The position numbers and the translations under genes are program-made. Positions 17,006 through 27,473 of a stretch of DNA of 64,000 nt are shown here, piece after piece. Each line of letters opens with the position of its first letter. The first letter of the stretch is position 1. Source of the DNA: Myxococcota bacterium (GTDB lineage: Bacteria; Myxococcota; XYA12-FULL-58-9; JALHOP01); contig JALHOP010000005.1 of NCBI GenBank assembly GCA_022842935.1, positions 1-64,000 on the forward strand. The letters are read 5' to 3'. The notes under the pieces are model-generated. The model had not been told where the DNA came from. It did not search any database and saw nothing but the letters and a program-made list of their open reading frames with translations.

Positions 17006-18460
17006 CTAGAACTCTTCAGCAATGAGGTTCTTGCCCTGAACCGACAAGCCAGCCGCGTTCAAGATCGGGTTGATGCTCTTGGGCGTCGTGGCCCGCTCGT
17101 ACTCGAAAGCCAACACGGTTGCGATAAGGGCCCCTGCGGAGACGATGCCCGTCACCAGCGCCCCCGAGAGCATTTGCTGCAACGTGAAGAACGACGTCGC
17201 CGCCATGGCGCCGGTGAATGCCGACAGACCCAACGCTGTCGTGCCAGCGCCGAGGACGCCGCCTGGATAGTAGCTGGGGGCAAGCCCGCGCGCGCCGCGG
17301 CCGCCCACGAAGGGTGCCGGTCCACCAGGCCCGACCGCGCCTGGGGTGCCGCCGGTCGGGGCAAGGCCGGGCAGGGTGGGGGCAGGGTTGTACTTCTCAC
17401 GGTGCCGCCGAATCGACGAGCGGATGAGGTTCCGCACGAACATCGTCGCTGACTCGACCCGATTGTTGGGAACGTCGGACTTCCAGAGCACGCGGCCGGT
17501 GAGGCGGATCTCGCCAACTTCGCCCATGAGGCTCTTGTCGCCGCCGGCTGAAAGCGCCGCTACGGTCGGCGCGTCGGTCGACTTGGCAGCGAAGCTCACG
17601 CGCTTGTTCTCGCTGACCTTCTTCATTTCGCCGCGATCGCGGACAGCGACGAACAGGCGCGACTCTTCCGGTGTCGCGCCGTCCGACCGGATGTAGACCC
17701 GATCGTAGCCCGACTCACTGAAGCCCGGCTCGTAGTGCGCGATCATCTTGTTGAACATGTCTTCGAACTGCTGCGCGCGTTCGTCTTCCGGGCGGTTGGC
17801 CGCTGGCCGTGGGATGCCCCGGACTTCGGGTAGCGGCACGACGCAATGGAAGACCTCTCCGTCGATGTAGATGGGACCGTGATTGGCGAGGCCGTTCGTG
17901 CCGGTGGCCATGAACTCACGCAGGTCGCGGATCTTGTCCATGAAGTCGTTCAGATTGCCGGCGTAGAGCTTCTTGCCCGTGCTATCAAGGAAGGCGCGCG
18001 CCAGCTCACTCGGCTTGTCGAGCAGCGCGACCGCTTGGCTCAAGGCGCCGTTGTCGAGGATCTCCTTCGAGGGGATGCGGCCGAACTTGTCAGCGATGAG
18101 CTTCGCCGCTTGTTTGTGCGGCTCGCTCCACAGGGCCTCGATGAGAAAGTCGGGGATGGTTCCTTCGCCGCTCGGCGCGAGCTTGGGAGTCCCCAGATAG
18201 GCCTCGAGCGCCTTGACCCGATCGATTGCGCCCGGCCCCGAGAGCTCGGGGATGCCTTCGTAACCCTTGCCCGTCTGCAAGCGCGCCTTGACTGCTTCGA
18301 GGTCAGCGACCGAGATCTGACTCGTGAAAGGCGCGGTCTTCGCTTTGCCGGTGACCTTGGTCTTCAGGACTGCGATAGCCGTGGCGCGGTCGGCTGGCCG
18401 GGTGATCTCGTGTGGAACGAAGCTGCGCGTGTCGGTGTTGGCCGAACCGAAGCCGAACAT
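17006..18460 (-). CDS. Unknown 484-residue protein with C-terminal membrane hairpin
   Basis: I do not recognise this family. Residues 1-330 are soluble and mixed helix/strand, including a helical part (about 95-190) and a strand-rich part (IYIDGEVFHCVVPLP; DRVYIRSDGATPEESRLFVAVRDRG cut here for length at its start). Residues 365-400 are Gly/Pro-rich. Two hydrophobic segments (about 405-460, split by Gln-Gln-Met) form a membrane hairpin, and a short tail ends NLIAEEF. There is no N-terminal signal peptide, so the bulk is probably cytoplasmic unless a specialised route exports it. Start ATG 18460 is preceded directly by GAGGTGACCC, a good ribosome-binding site that can be masked by an exactly complementary sequence upstream. 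Confidence 0.7.
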   Translation of the reverse strand: MFGFGSANTDTRSFVPHEITRPADRATAIAVLKTKVTGKAKTAPFTSQISVADLEAVKARLQTGKGYEGIPELSGPGAIDRVKALEAYLGTPKLAPSGEGTIPDFLIEALWSEPHKQAAKLIADKFGRIPSKEILDNGALSQAVALLDKPSELARAFLDSTGKKLYAGNLNDFMDKIRDLREFMATGTNGLANHGPIYIDGEVFHCVVPLPEVRGIPRPAANRPEDERAQQFEDMFNKMIAHYEPGFSESGYDRVYIRSDGATPEESRLFVAVRDRGEMKKVSENKRVSFAAKSTDAPTVAALSAGGDKSLMGEVGEIRLTGRVLWKSDVPNNRVESATMFVRNLIRSSIRRHREKYNPAPTLPGLAPTGGTPGAVGPGGPAPFVGGRGARGLAPSYYPGGVLGAGTTALGLSAFTGAMAATSFFTLQQMLSGALVTGIVSAGALIATVLAFEYERATTPKSINPILNAAGLSVQGKNLIAEEF

Positions 18461-18535
18461 GGGTCACCTCTAGACGGAATTTCGCCAGGTACGTGTATCG
18501 ACGTGCCTGCGCCGGGGTTGCGTCGGAGGTGACCC
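18461..18535 (-). promoter_or_regulatory. Structured mRNA leader that can mask the ribosome-binding site
   Basis: On the minus-strand transcript GGGTCACCTC (18535-18526) is an exact 10-base complement of GAGGTGACCC (18470-18461), which contains the Shine-Dalgarno sequence touching the ATG at 18460. The 55 bases between them hold a second stem (18509-18486, CAGG-c-ACGT / ACGT-a-CCTG). The upstream hairpin at 18579-18541 contains GGGGTGAC, which could pair with GTCACC of the masking strand instead, so alternative folds are possible. This is the layout of a translational switch (riboswitch, protein site or thermometer); function is inferred from pairing alone. Confidence 0.55.
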
Positions 18536-18540
18536 CGGGC

Positions 18541-18579
18541 GTGCCCGCGGGGTGATGCAATGTCACCCCGTTAGGGCAC
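18541..18579 (-). terminator. Two-part stem-loop at the 3' end of the 161-residue lipoprotein gene
   Basis: Nested perfect arms: GTGCCC/GGGCAC (6 pairs, outer) and CGGGGTGA/TCACCCCG (8 pairs, inner) around loop TGCAATG, offset by small bulges. The outer arm contains the last codons of the lipoprotein gene and the stop lies in the bulge. There is no U-run on either strand, so it may stabilise RNA or cooperate with the switch-like leader just downstream rather than terminate by itself. Confidence 0.5.
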
Positions 18580-19056
18580 GCAGAGCTGCACGCAACGTCC
18601 CGCCGTCGTTTGGGAATCGGGTACCGCGCAGACCCATCCCGCTGGGCACAGGTTGCCGCTGTCGCAGGCTGGCGCTTCTAGGGGGATCGCGCCCTCATCG
18701 AGGCAAATGGCCTCGCCGGTGACCTCCCGGCTGCACTGGGACCCCGGAGAGCAGCGACTGTAGCCCTCGCAGGCACAATTGGCGCGATAGAAAGACGCAT
18801 CCGCCAGGCACGAACCGGCGTTCACGGCTTCGCAAGTGCTCGTGACGAACGCGTCCCGGTCGGCGTCCGATAAGCCCAGGGTGAGGCACTGGTCGACGTA
18901 GACTGCGCGCTCGAGCACGCCTTGGCAGCCGACATCGGCCAGGCAGACGTCGGTGCGCTCGTAGACGTCTTCACAGCGCCGCCGGGCGCGCTCGCCGATC
19001 GCGATGTCGTCGCCACAGGCAGCCAAGAGGAAAAGAAAGCTGAGCGCTCTTCGCAT
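18571..19056 (-). CDS. Cys-rich lipoprotein of unknown function
   Basis: 161 residues beginning MRRALSFLFLLAACGDD, a lipoprotein signal peptide with lipobox Cys14. The mature part has about 17 cysteines, some in CACEGYSRC and CDSGNLCPAGWVC patterns, indicating a small disulphide-rich extracytoplasmic protein. No family is recognised. ATG at 19056 is chosen because the signal peptide begins there. It lies downstream of ftsH on the same strand after a 69-base gap, and its 3' end is built into a strong stem-loop. Confidence 0.75.
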   Translation of the reverse strand: MRRALSFLFLLAACGDDIAIGERARRRCEDVYERTDVCLADVGCQGVLERAVYVDQCLTLGLSDADRDAFVTSTCEAVNAGSCLADASFYRANCACEGYSRCSPGSQCSREVTGEAICLDEGAIPLEAPACDSGNLCPAGWVCAVPDSQTTAGRCVQLCVP

Positions 19057-19125
19057 CGCGCACCACCACCGCGAGCCACCAAACGATGGCTGCAGCACCA
19101 GCACCGCCCGAGTCGCAACCCCTCG

Positions 19126-21054
<1,929 letters not shown>

Positions 21055-21106
21055 GGGAGCTCTCCACATCTCGCGTCCCGAAGGACGCGCTCGCTCACTA
21101 ACTCAA

Positions 21107-22465
21107 TTAGCTTAACACTTCGAGGGTAACGACTCGACGGGTGGATGCGGTGATAGGGGCGTCGCAACTGCGACGCAAGCCAACCACCCAGACGATGCTC
21201 TCGGCGTGCATGACGACCGGCCAGCCGGGCCGCAAGGCGCCGGGCACTTTTGCATTGGTAAACAAATCGCCGACCTTCACGCTTCCCTCAGAACTTTCGC
21301 CTTTGTGCCCGAATGGCACCACCCGGTCTCCTGGCATCCAGTTCCGCACCGTAACGCTAGAATGGAGACCGTCGGCGTCGAACGCAACAACCCGCGCGGG
21401 GGAGCGCGAGCCCAAAACCGCACCGTATCCGCCAGTTGGCGCCTCGTCTACCCTTGCGACCATGCGTCCTTGGCAATTCGGTAAGCGCGCTTCGCCGGGA
21501 ATTGGCAACGATAGCCCATAGCTCGCGTGGGTCACGGTCCAGAGAGCCGTCTGGTCGACGAAAAACGTGCCCTCGCGGGCGACCACACGGGCGCGTGGTT
21601 TTTCGATCGCCGCGATCAGGCGGTCGACGAGCCGGCGGCGGGGGACGTGCCCGAGACTCGCTAGCCAGTCACGCAAGGCCCTTCTGCGCAAGGTCATCGG
21701 TGCGCTCACCAACGGTGCGAGCGCAAGGCTTGGAGCAAGCGGGCCGAAGCGGGTGAGGCCCTCGGCGCTTACGACCTTGCGTAGCCGCGCCGCAGCGGCT
21801 CGAAGAATCGCTTCGTCTTCGGCGCGATCTTGGGTCCAGGCGCCGATGGTGCTCTCGATGCGCGGATTGAGCGACCGCAACACTGGCAGAACCTCGTCGC
21901 GGAGCCGGGCGCGGCTGCGGCGCGTGTCGCTGTTTGTCGGGTCCGACGCGTACGCGATCTTGTGCGTCTGGAGGTGCGCGAGGACGTCGAAGCGACGTGC
22001 GGCGAGCAACGGTCGCACCAGGCGCCCACGCTTTTCCACCATGCCCAGGCGGGCCCCGATCCCGTCGCTGCGCAAGAGGCCGAGGAGGACGGTCTCGAGC
22101 TGATCGGTCGCGGTGTGGCCGAGCGCGATGAAGTCACAGGTGTGTTCGTCCGCGAGTGCCCCGAGGGCCGCATACCGGGCTCGGCGCGCCTCGGCGGCGA
22201 CGTTGCCCTTGGCGACTAGAACGGCTCTGCGGACGAAGGGAACCGCGAAGGTCGTTGCCAGTGCTTCGGCCAAGTCGAGCTCGCGGCCTGCTTCTGGGCG
22301 CAGGCCATGGTCGATACCTGCGGCGATCAGCGCAAAGCCTTCTCCCACGAGGACTGACAGAAGAGCCTGCGAGTCGGGCCCGCCGCTGGTGGCGACCAAG
22401 ACGCGGCTACCTGGCGGCATGAGGCGGTGTGCCGCCCGCTGTGCAAGACGCGAAAGGCGGGTCAT
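21107..22465 (-). CDS. tilS: tRNA(Ile)-lysidine synthase TilS
   Basis: A 452-residue enzyme that converts C34 of the CAU-anticodon tRNA-Ile to lysidine, using ATP and lysine, so that AUA is read as Ile. The N-type ATP-pyrophosphatase P-loop is SGGPDS (27-32). Further conserved parts include GIDHGLRPEAGRE and ALGHTATDQLETVLLGLLRSDG. The C-terminal domain (from about 350) has the PGDRVVPFGHKG element and is of full length. Its ATG overlaps the stop of the upstream lipoprotein gene by four bases (22462-22465), suggesting coupling; ftsH follows. Confidence 0.95.
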   Translation of the reverse strand: MTRLSRLAQRAAHRLMPPGSRVLVATSGGPDSQALLSVLVGEGFALIAAGIDHGLRPEAGRELDLAEALATTFAVPFVRRAVLVAKGNVAAEARRARYAALGALADEHTCDFIALGHTATDQLETVLLGLLRSDGIGARLGMVEKRGRLVRPLLAARRFDVLAHLQTHKIAYASDPTNSDTRRSRARLRDEVLPVLRSLNPRIESTIGAWTQDRAEDEAILRAAAARLRKVVSAEGLTRFGPLAPSLALAPLVSAPMTLRRRALRDWLASLGHVPRRRLVDRLIAAIEKPRARVVAREGTFFVDQTALWTVTHASYGLSLPIPGEARLPNCQGRMVARVDEAPTGGYGAVLGSRSPARVVAFDADGLHSSVTVRNWMPGDRVVPFGHKGESSEGSVKVGDLFTNAKVPGALRPGWPVVMHAESIVWVVGLRRSCDAPITASTRRVVTLEVLS

Positions 22466-23172
22466 CTAGAGGAGCCATCTTGTGGCTCGGCCGGCGTGCG
22501 CCACCGAAAAGGCGGCGGCTCGTCGCCCGGCTGGACCTGTGCGTCGCCCGGTTCGGGGGTGACCGCGCTCCAGCGGATGCTCCAGGGGCGAAGATTGTCA
22601 TGCGTGTACGAGACGCGCTGGAGCTGCGGCCATTCGGCTCCGAGCTCGAATTGGCCGGTTGTCAGAAACATGAACGGCGTCATCTGCGCAAAGTCTCCAC
22701 GCGTTGCGCGCATGGTCCAGGTGAAATCGAAGCTGGATAGTGTCGTCACGTCGCGCACGTTCGGGAGTCGATAGCGCATGCCGAGGCGACGGGTCTCGCC
22801 AGGTGCGACGCGTCGCGTGCCCGCTACAGCGTACTCATCTTCGACCCGCGCGGTCGTGACGTGGGTAAGGGTCACGGACGTGTTCGCCAGATCGAGCTCG
22901 AACGGAGTCTGTGATTCGTTACGCGCAAGCACGGTGATCTCCAGCACGGGGATGCGCTCACCGAGCGTTTCGATGATGAAGGCGCCGTTCGACCACACCG
23001 CGACCTCACCCAAGCGCTCGCCGTCGATGACGACACCATAATACGAGGCGGCATCGAAGTCCGATATGGGCGAGGTGTTGTCGAGCGTCTGAAAGCGGAC
23101 CTGCGGCTCCCCCGCTCGCGTCGCGCATGCAGTCGAGAACAAAACAGCGGTGAGGAGATGATGTCGCTTCAT
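22462..23172 (-). CDS. Lipoprotein of unknown function, paralogue of its neighbour
   Basis: 236 residues with a lipoprotein signal (MKRHHLLTAVLFSTAC, Cys16). The mature part is predicted beta-rich: YYGVVIDGERLGEVAVWSNG, then VLEITVLARNESQTPFELD, and a DVTTLSSFDFTW strand. It shares length, order of strands and phrases (GEVAVWSNGAF against GDVKVWSSGAH; 'lrlglrYrLPn..D.t.l.sFDF.Wt') with the adjacent gene at 23187-23807, so the two are tandem duplicates. The fold resembles small immunoglobulin-like lipoproteins, but no family is assigned. ATG 23172 is used since earlier in-frame codons carry no signal peptide. It is coupled to tilS. Confidence 0.78.
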   Translation of the reverse strand: MKRHHLLTAVLFSTACATRAGEPQVRFQTLDNTSPISDFDAASYYGVVIDGERLGEVAVWSNGAFIIETLGERIPVLEITVLARNESQTPFELDLANTSVTLTHVTTARVEDEYAVAGTRRVAPGETRRLGMRYRLPNVRDVTTLSSFDFTWTMRATRGDFAQMTPFMFLTTGQFELGAEWPQLQRVSYTHDNLRPWSIRWSAVTPEPGDAQVQPGDEPPPFRWRTPAEPQDGSSR

Positions 23173-23186
23173 GGTTCGCGTCTCCC

Positions 23187-23807
23187 TCAGCGGCGTGGGG
23201 GGGCAGGGCGCAAATAGGGCCGTGCTGCGGGGCGATAGTAGTAGGAGGCGCCAAAGCCGAAACCTGGTCCCCAGCCCCAATACGGTGAGCCCCAAAGGTA
23301 GGGGCTCGGGTAGACGCTGCGTTGGGGCGTGACGCGCTGGAACGTGGTCGAGCGGCTGAATGGACCGTCGGCGGTCGACACACGCCAATAGAAGTCAAAG
23401 GCGGTGACTTTGCTCAAGTCAGTTTTAGCGGGCAGAGTGTAATGTAGCCAAACGCGGCCCATGGCTCCTGGCGCAACCGCGGTGTCTCCTGATGTCGCGG
23501 TCTCATGGTCGACCACGTCTTCGCCATGTTCCCGGATGATTTCGAGGCCGCAGCCGCTCGTGTCGATGGTGATGGGAGTCTCGATGTTGTTCCGCAATCG
23601 CATGCCGACTTCGACGACCAGCGCGCCGTCGCGCTCATGGGCGCCGCTTGACCAGACCTTCACGTCGCCAATGGTTCGCGCTCCGGGCTGAATCTCGTAG
23701 TAGGCACCAGCCCCAGGCGCGTTCAGCGGTGAGTCCACGGCGCGCAGAGCGGCGCTTTGGGTCGCGCAACCGGCGACAGCGAAAAGGGTCAGGGCAGCCC
23801 AGCGCAT
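23187..23807 (-). CDS. Lipoprotein of unknown function, paralogue of its neighbour
   Basis: 206 residues starting MRWAALTLFAVAGC (lipobox Cys14). The core matches the neighbouring lipoprotein in strand order, with KVWSSGAHERDGALVVEVG and KVTAFDFYWRVSTADGPF as the clearest shared parts. The C-terminus differs: it is rich in Tyr, Pro, Trp and Gly (YPSPYLWGSPYWGWGPGFG), a flexible tail often seen on surface-exposed proteins. First gene of a run with the second lipoprotein, tilS and ftsH. The start is set at the signal-peptide ATG, 21 bases inside the longest reading. Confidence 0.77.
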   Translation of the reverse strand: MRWAALTLFAVAGCATQSAALRAVDSPLNAPGAGAYYEIQPGARTIGDVKVWSSGAHERDGALVVEVGMRLRNNIETPITIDTSGCGLEIIREHGEDVVDHETATSGDTAVAPGAMGRVWLHYTLPAKTDLSKVTAFDFYWRVSTADGPFSRSTTFQRVTPQRSVYPSPYLWGSPYWGWGPGFGFGASYYYRPAARPYLRPAPPRR

Positions 23808-23922
23808 GTTCGCAAGATCATGCGCCACCGGTCGGTATGCAACAAAGTGAGGACGATTGTGGCCTTCGACGCTGTCAGCCGGCTCGGCGGTCCGCCCGCG
23901 TCACCCCGCCACGATCGTTGGC

Positions 23923-23952
23923 TTGACGATTCGCGCCCTCGCTCCCTATAAG
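23923..23952 (+). promoter_or_regulatory. Housekeeping-type promoter of yceD-rpmF
   Basis: TTGACG (23923-23928) and TATAAG (23947-23952) are 18 bases apart, a close match to the -35 and -10 boxes of a sigma-70-type promoter. Transcription would start near 23959, about 25 bases before the yceD ATG. It is the clearest promoter in the window. Confidence 0.75.
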
Positions 23953-23983
23953 CGCGCGCCTTGCCGGGTTTGGGAGCGTCGTG

Positions 23984-24532
23984 ATGAGCGCAAGCGCGTT
24001 GAAGATTCCACTCGACCAGATCGGTCTAGAGGGCTTCGATCTGGATACCGGGCTCGCGCGCTCGTGGCTGACCGACACGCTCCGTGAAGCCCGCGCACCC
24101 TTCGAGCCGCACGGTGACGGCAAGCTGGTCGTCCGCCTCGATCGTATGGGCGATGTGGTGCATGTGCGCGGCAGGCTCCGGGTTTCGCTCACCGCACCCT
24201 GCGGCCGTTGCCTCGAGCCCCTCGTTTACGACCTCGATCTGCCCATCCAGGTGGCGATGTTCCCCCATGGGCACGAGCCGGAGGCGGGTCCCGACGGCGA
24301 GCTCGACGATGATGACCTCGGCGCGGCCACCTACGACGACAAAGAAGTCGACCTGACGAACATCGTTCGCGACGAAATCTTCCTCGAGATGCCCGTGAAC
24401 CCGGTTTGTGGCCTGAATCTCGAGGATTGTGCCAATCAGGCTGCGATTGCAGCGCTCAAGACTCCCGAGGTCGATATCCAGCCCAAGGGCGACCCACGCT
24501 GGGCAGCCTTGAAGAACATCAAGCTCAGTTGA
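23984..24532 (+). CDS. yceD: YceD/DUF177 family protein
   Basis: A 182-residue member of the DUF177 family, linked in bacteria and chloroplasts to 23S rRNA accumulation and nearly always next to rpmF. It shows the family's CGRCLEPL motif (two Cys), an acidic middle (GELDDDDLGAATYD), VDLTNIVRDEIFLEMPVNPVC and a C-terminal DPRWAALKNIK. ATG 23984 is used; GTG at 23981 adds one residue. It is followed by rpmF after 86 bases with no terminator between, and both depend on the promoter at 23923. Confidence 0.92.
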   Translation: MSASALKIPLDQIGLEGFDLDTGLARSWLTDTLREARAPFEPHGDGKLVVRLDRMGDVVHVRGRLRVSLTAPCGRCLEPLVYDLDLPIQVAMFPHGHEPEAGPDGELDDDDLGAATYDDKEVDLTNIVRDEIFLEMPVNPVCGLNLEDCANQAAIAALKTPEVDIQPKGDPRWAALKNIKLS

Positions 24533-24618
24533 GGGTCGAAAAGGGTTGTCAGAACGAGCGCGTCTCTGCTACGAGGCGCGCCTTGCTTTTGTAGGCTCCT
24601 ACGGTTGGAGACAGTGTC

Positions 24619-24798
24619 ATGGCAGTTCCAAAGAAACGTCAGTCCCACTCGCGCACGCGTCTTCGCCGCTCGCACGACTTCTTGACTCCCACCTGGTGGC
24701 TCACCTGCCCGCAGTGCAATGAACCGCACCGCCCGCACATGGTGTGCTCGAACTGCGGCTACTACCGCAGCAAAGAAGTCGTTCCGCAGCAGCAGTAA
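24619..24798 (+). CDS. rpmF: 50S ribosomal protein L32
   Basis: 59 residues starting MAVPKKRQSHSRTRLRRSHD, the highly conserved opening of bL32, followed by a zinc ribbon with two Cys pairs (CPQCNEPHRPHMVC-SNCGYY). It is full length for the family. It is the second gene of the yceD-rpmF unit and is followed 68 bases on by a Rho-independent terminator. Confidence 0.98.
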   Translation: MAVPKKRQSHSRTRLRRSHDFLTPTWWLTCPQCNEPHRPHMVCSNCGYYRSKEVVPQQQ

Positions 24799-24865
24799 GG
24801 TGGCATGGGGCTTAGCGGCCCGCGCACCTTGTCGAAATTTCGCGTCGCTTTTCGCGACATCTCCG

Positions 24866-24893
24866 CGCGCCCTCCACGGGCGCGTTGTTTTTT
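24866..24893 (+). terminator. Rho-independent terminator of yceD-rpmF
   Basis: CGCGCCC (24866-24872), loop TCCAC and GGGCGCG (24878-24884) form a perfect seven-pair stem, followed at once by TTGTTTTTT. It ends the yceD-rpmF transcript and separates it from dprA, which argues against the in-frame dprA start at 24805. Confidence 0.88.
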
Positions 24894-24954
24894 GGTTTCC
24901 GGCGTTGCCGGCGTGCTTACTGCCTTTGGCCCGCATCGTGCTCCGGCGTCGAGC

Positions 24955-25755
24955 ATGCAGCCGCATCTCGACGACAGTGAGGTTCGCCAGCTCATCGCGC
25001 TGTGGTTGACGCATCGGACGCGTCCGTCGGCGCTCGCACAGGCAATGCTGCGTCACGGCTCTGTGTCTTCTTTGGCGGACGCGGGAGAGTGGCGACCGCG
25101 CGACGACCTCGCCTACGAGGCCCAGCGGGTCTTCGTCGCGCTGCGACGTTCGGCTCTCCACGTGGTGTCGATCTTCGAGATGCCAGAGCGGCTTCGACGT
25201 GCCCCCAACGTCCCGCCGGCTTTGTTCGTGCGGGGCGACCCGCTTCTGCTGCACCAGTCGGCGGTGGCAGTGGTGGGCGCGCGGCGCGCGCATCGAAGCG
25301 CCGAGGCGTGGGCGCGCAATGTTGCTGCGCGAGCGGCGCGTGACGGCTGGCTCGTGGTTTCGGGGGGCGCCCGAGGCATCGATACGGCAGCTCACGTTGG
25401 CGCTCTCGATGCGGGTGGCCGCACCTTGGCTTACCTTGGCGTCGCAGCCGATCGGGTCTACCCGCGCCACAACTCGAGACTGTTTTTGCGCATCCTCGCG
25501 AACGGCGGTGCGCTGGTGAGCGAACATCCGCCGCTCGCACCGACCTTCAAAGGAGCGCATGCCATGCGTAATCGCTTCATCGCGGCCCACGCGAGCCACC
25601 TTTACATCGCAGAGGCCGACATCGCCTCGGGCTCGCTGGGCACGGCGGCGTCGGCGGCCCGGCTGGGGGTGCCCATCCGGGTCTCTCCGCCCGGCGTCGG
25701 GGTCCGGCGTGGGGGCCTCGACCTCTTGCTCGCTGCGGGGGCAGAGCTCGGATGA
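24955..25755 (+). CDS. dprA: DNA-processing protein DprA/Smf (compact form)
   Basis: A 266-residue DprA homologue. DprA binds incoming single-stranded DNA and loads RecA during natural transformation. The Rossmann-like core is clear: VAVVGARRA, SGGARGIDTAAHVGAL, VYPRHNSRLF and the RNRFIAAHASH strand. After that it departs from the norm: the usual acidic 'VEA' region reads IAEADIASGSLGTA, and the protein ends soon after the core with no winged-helix domain. ATG 24955 is chosen because the longer frame would begin upstream of the rpmF terminator. It meets the sigma-54 regulator gene tail to tail with six bases between. Confidence 0.85.
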   Translation: MQPHLDDSEVRQLIALWLTHRTRPSALAQAMLRHGSVSSLADAGEWRPRDDLAYEAQRVFVALRRSALHVVSIFEMPERLRRAPNVPPALFVRGDPLLLHQSAVAVVGARRAHRSAEAWARNVAARAARDGWLVVSGGARGIDTAAHVGALDAGGRTLAYLGVAADRVYPRHNSRLFLRILANGGALVSEHPPLAPTFKGAHAMRNRFIAAHASHLYIAEADIASGSLGTAASAARLGVPIRVSPPGVGVRRGGLDLLLAAGAELG

Positions 25756-25761
25756 CGTGGC

Positions 25762-27231
25762 CTACTTGAGCCCGTACTCCTTGAGCTTCCGATAGAGCGT
25801 GGTGCGACCGATGCCCAGCTGCTGGGCGACCAGAGAGCGGTTGCCCCGCGCGCGCTGCAGGGCCATTTCGATGGCCTGGCGTTCGAGATCGGCGAGCGAC
25901 TGCACGTTGCGCTCGGCGTCGCGGTTGGCGGCACCGCTCGCCTCGTCGGTCTGGGCGATGGCGAGCGGACGGAAGAGCTGGCCGTCGCCGCGAACCGAGG
26001 GTGGCAGGTCATGGGGCTCGATGGTGAGTCCGTTGCAGCTCACCACGGCACGCTGAATGGCGTTCTCGAGCTCGCGTACATTACCGCGGAAGGGGTGTCG
26101 CGCAAGCAGCTGGAGCGCCGCTGGCGATAGGTCGGGCGTGGCGCCGCGCAGGCGGGGACCAAACTTGCGAACGAAGTGATCGGCCAGGAGCGGCACGTCG
26201 CCTTCGCGATCGCGCAAAGCGGGGACCTCGAGCTCGAAGACCACGATGCGAAAGTACAGGTCCTCGCGGAAGCGGCCGGCGCGGACTTCCTCGGCGAGGC
26301 GCCTGTGGCTCGCCGCGAGCAGGCGAAAGTCGACGGGGATCTCTTGGCTCGAGCCGACCCGGGAGACACGACGCTCTTGCAGCACGCGCAGCAGCTTCGA
26401 CTGCAAAGCGGGCGACAGCTCGGCCACTTCGTCGAGGAAGAGGGTACCACCTTCGGCTTGCTCGAACTTGCCAGCGTGTCGATTCGCGGCGCCCGTGAAC
26501 GCGCCACGCTCGTGACCGAATAGCTCGGACTCTTGCAGTGACTCGGGGATGGCCGCGCAGTTCAACGCGACGAACGGTCGGCCGCGGCGGCCGCTGTTGT
26601 CGTGAATGGCCTGGGCGACGAGCTCCTTGCCCGTGCCGCTCTCACCCTGGATGCACACCGAGATGTCGCTTGCGGCAAGTCGCTCGATTTGGCCGCCGAG
26701 CTCCCGCATGGCGGGAGAGTTGCCGATGAGGCCGGCAAACGACGGACCTTGCACCTCGCGCTCGAGCTGCGCGAGGCGCAGCGCCATGCGGTGTGACTCC
26801 ACGGCGTTGCGAACCGTGGTGAGGATTTTGCTTTCGCCGAGCGGCTTCACGAGGAAGTCGTAGGCGCCGCCTTGCATGGTGCTCACGATGGTCTCGACCT
26901 CGCGCTCGACCGTGAGAACGATGACAGGGAGAAAGCGATTGTGCGCCTTGATCTGGCCCAAAGCCTCGGCGCCGCCGATACCTGGCATGTTGAGATCGAG
27001 GAGCACGGCGGATGGGAGCCGGCGGCCAAGGGCGGCGACGCACGCCTCGCCGCTCGCGAACTGCTCGACCGCAAACCCCGCCTTGGTGAGCCAGTGCGCC
27101 ACCAACCCGCGCAAGTCGTCGTCGTCGTCGACGACGAACACGGGGCCGTCTTCTTCCGCGCGATTCACCGCGCGCAGTCCCGTGCCATCATTGCGCTGGC
27201 CAAAACCGCTGGGAAGGAGGTGCGAGGTCAT
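25762..27231 (-). CDS. Sigma-54-dependent response regulator (NtrC family)
   Basis: A 489-residue regulator with three domains. The receiver has acidic residues VVDDDDD near 34-39, phospho-acceptor Asp79 in LLDLNMPG and Lys129. The AAA+ domain has Walker A GESGTGKE (196-203), GAFTGA (243-248) for contact with sigma-54, and Walker [11 protein letters not shown] Fis-type helix-turn-helix closes the protein (about 445-489, [18 protein letters not shown]). Once phosphorylated it should drive open-complex formation at -24/-12 promoters. No histidine kinase gene is adjacent, so its partner is unknown. ATG 27231 is chosen over GTG 27234; neither has a strong ribosome-binding site. Confidence 0.95.
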   Translation of the reverse strand: MTSHLLPSGFGQRNDGTGLRAVNRAEEDGPVFVVDDDDDLRGLVAHWLTKAGFAVEQFASGEACVAALGRRLPSAVLLDLNMPGIGGAEALGQIKAHNRFLPVIVLTVEREVETIVSTMQGGAYDFLVKPLGESKILTTVRNAVESHRMALRLAQLEREVQGPSFAGLIGNSPAMRELGGQIERLAASDISVCIQGESGTGKELVAQAIHDNSGRRGRPFVALNCAAIPESLQESELFGHERGAFTGAANRHAGKFEQAEGGTLFLDEVAELSPALQSKLLRVLQERRVSRVGSSQEIPVDFRLLAASHRRLAEEVRAGRFREDLYFRIVVFELEVPALRDREGDVPLLADHFVRKFGPRLRGATPDLSPAALQLLARHPFRGNVRELENAIQRAVVSCNGLTIEPHDLPPSVRGDGQLFRPLAIAQTDEASGAANRDAERNVQSLADLERQAIEMALQRARGNRSLVAQQLGIGRTTLYRKLKEYGLK

Positions 27232-27473
27232 CACCCGGAGATAGCGGCACGCTGCGCCAAAACATGGAACGCTTTGAATGTCTTTCCAGGTTATTCACGC
27301 CCTGGGCGTGTTTCGCGTGATCGTGGATGTGGGCGCAACTGGGTTTCGAGCACCCCGCTATTGCGGAGCCCGCGAGGCCAAGCGCTGACCATACGACGCC
27401 GGTTCGCCAACCACTGCACCTGGGCACTTGGCAGCGCCCATACCTCGTGCTACCGACCGGTCGCGTTTTGCGA

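Noticed and set aside
24436-25599. Open frame of 387 codons on the minus strand across yceD, rpmF and dprA
   Set aside because: Runs antisense through three well-supported genes and the rpmF terminator; the translation is Arg/His-rich with no family features.
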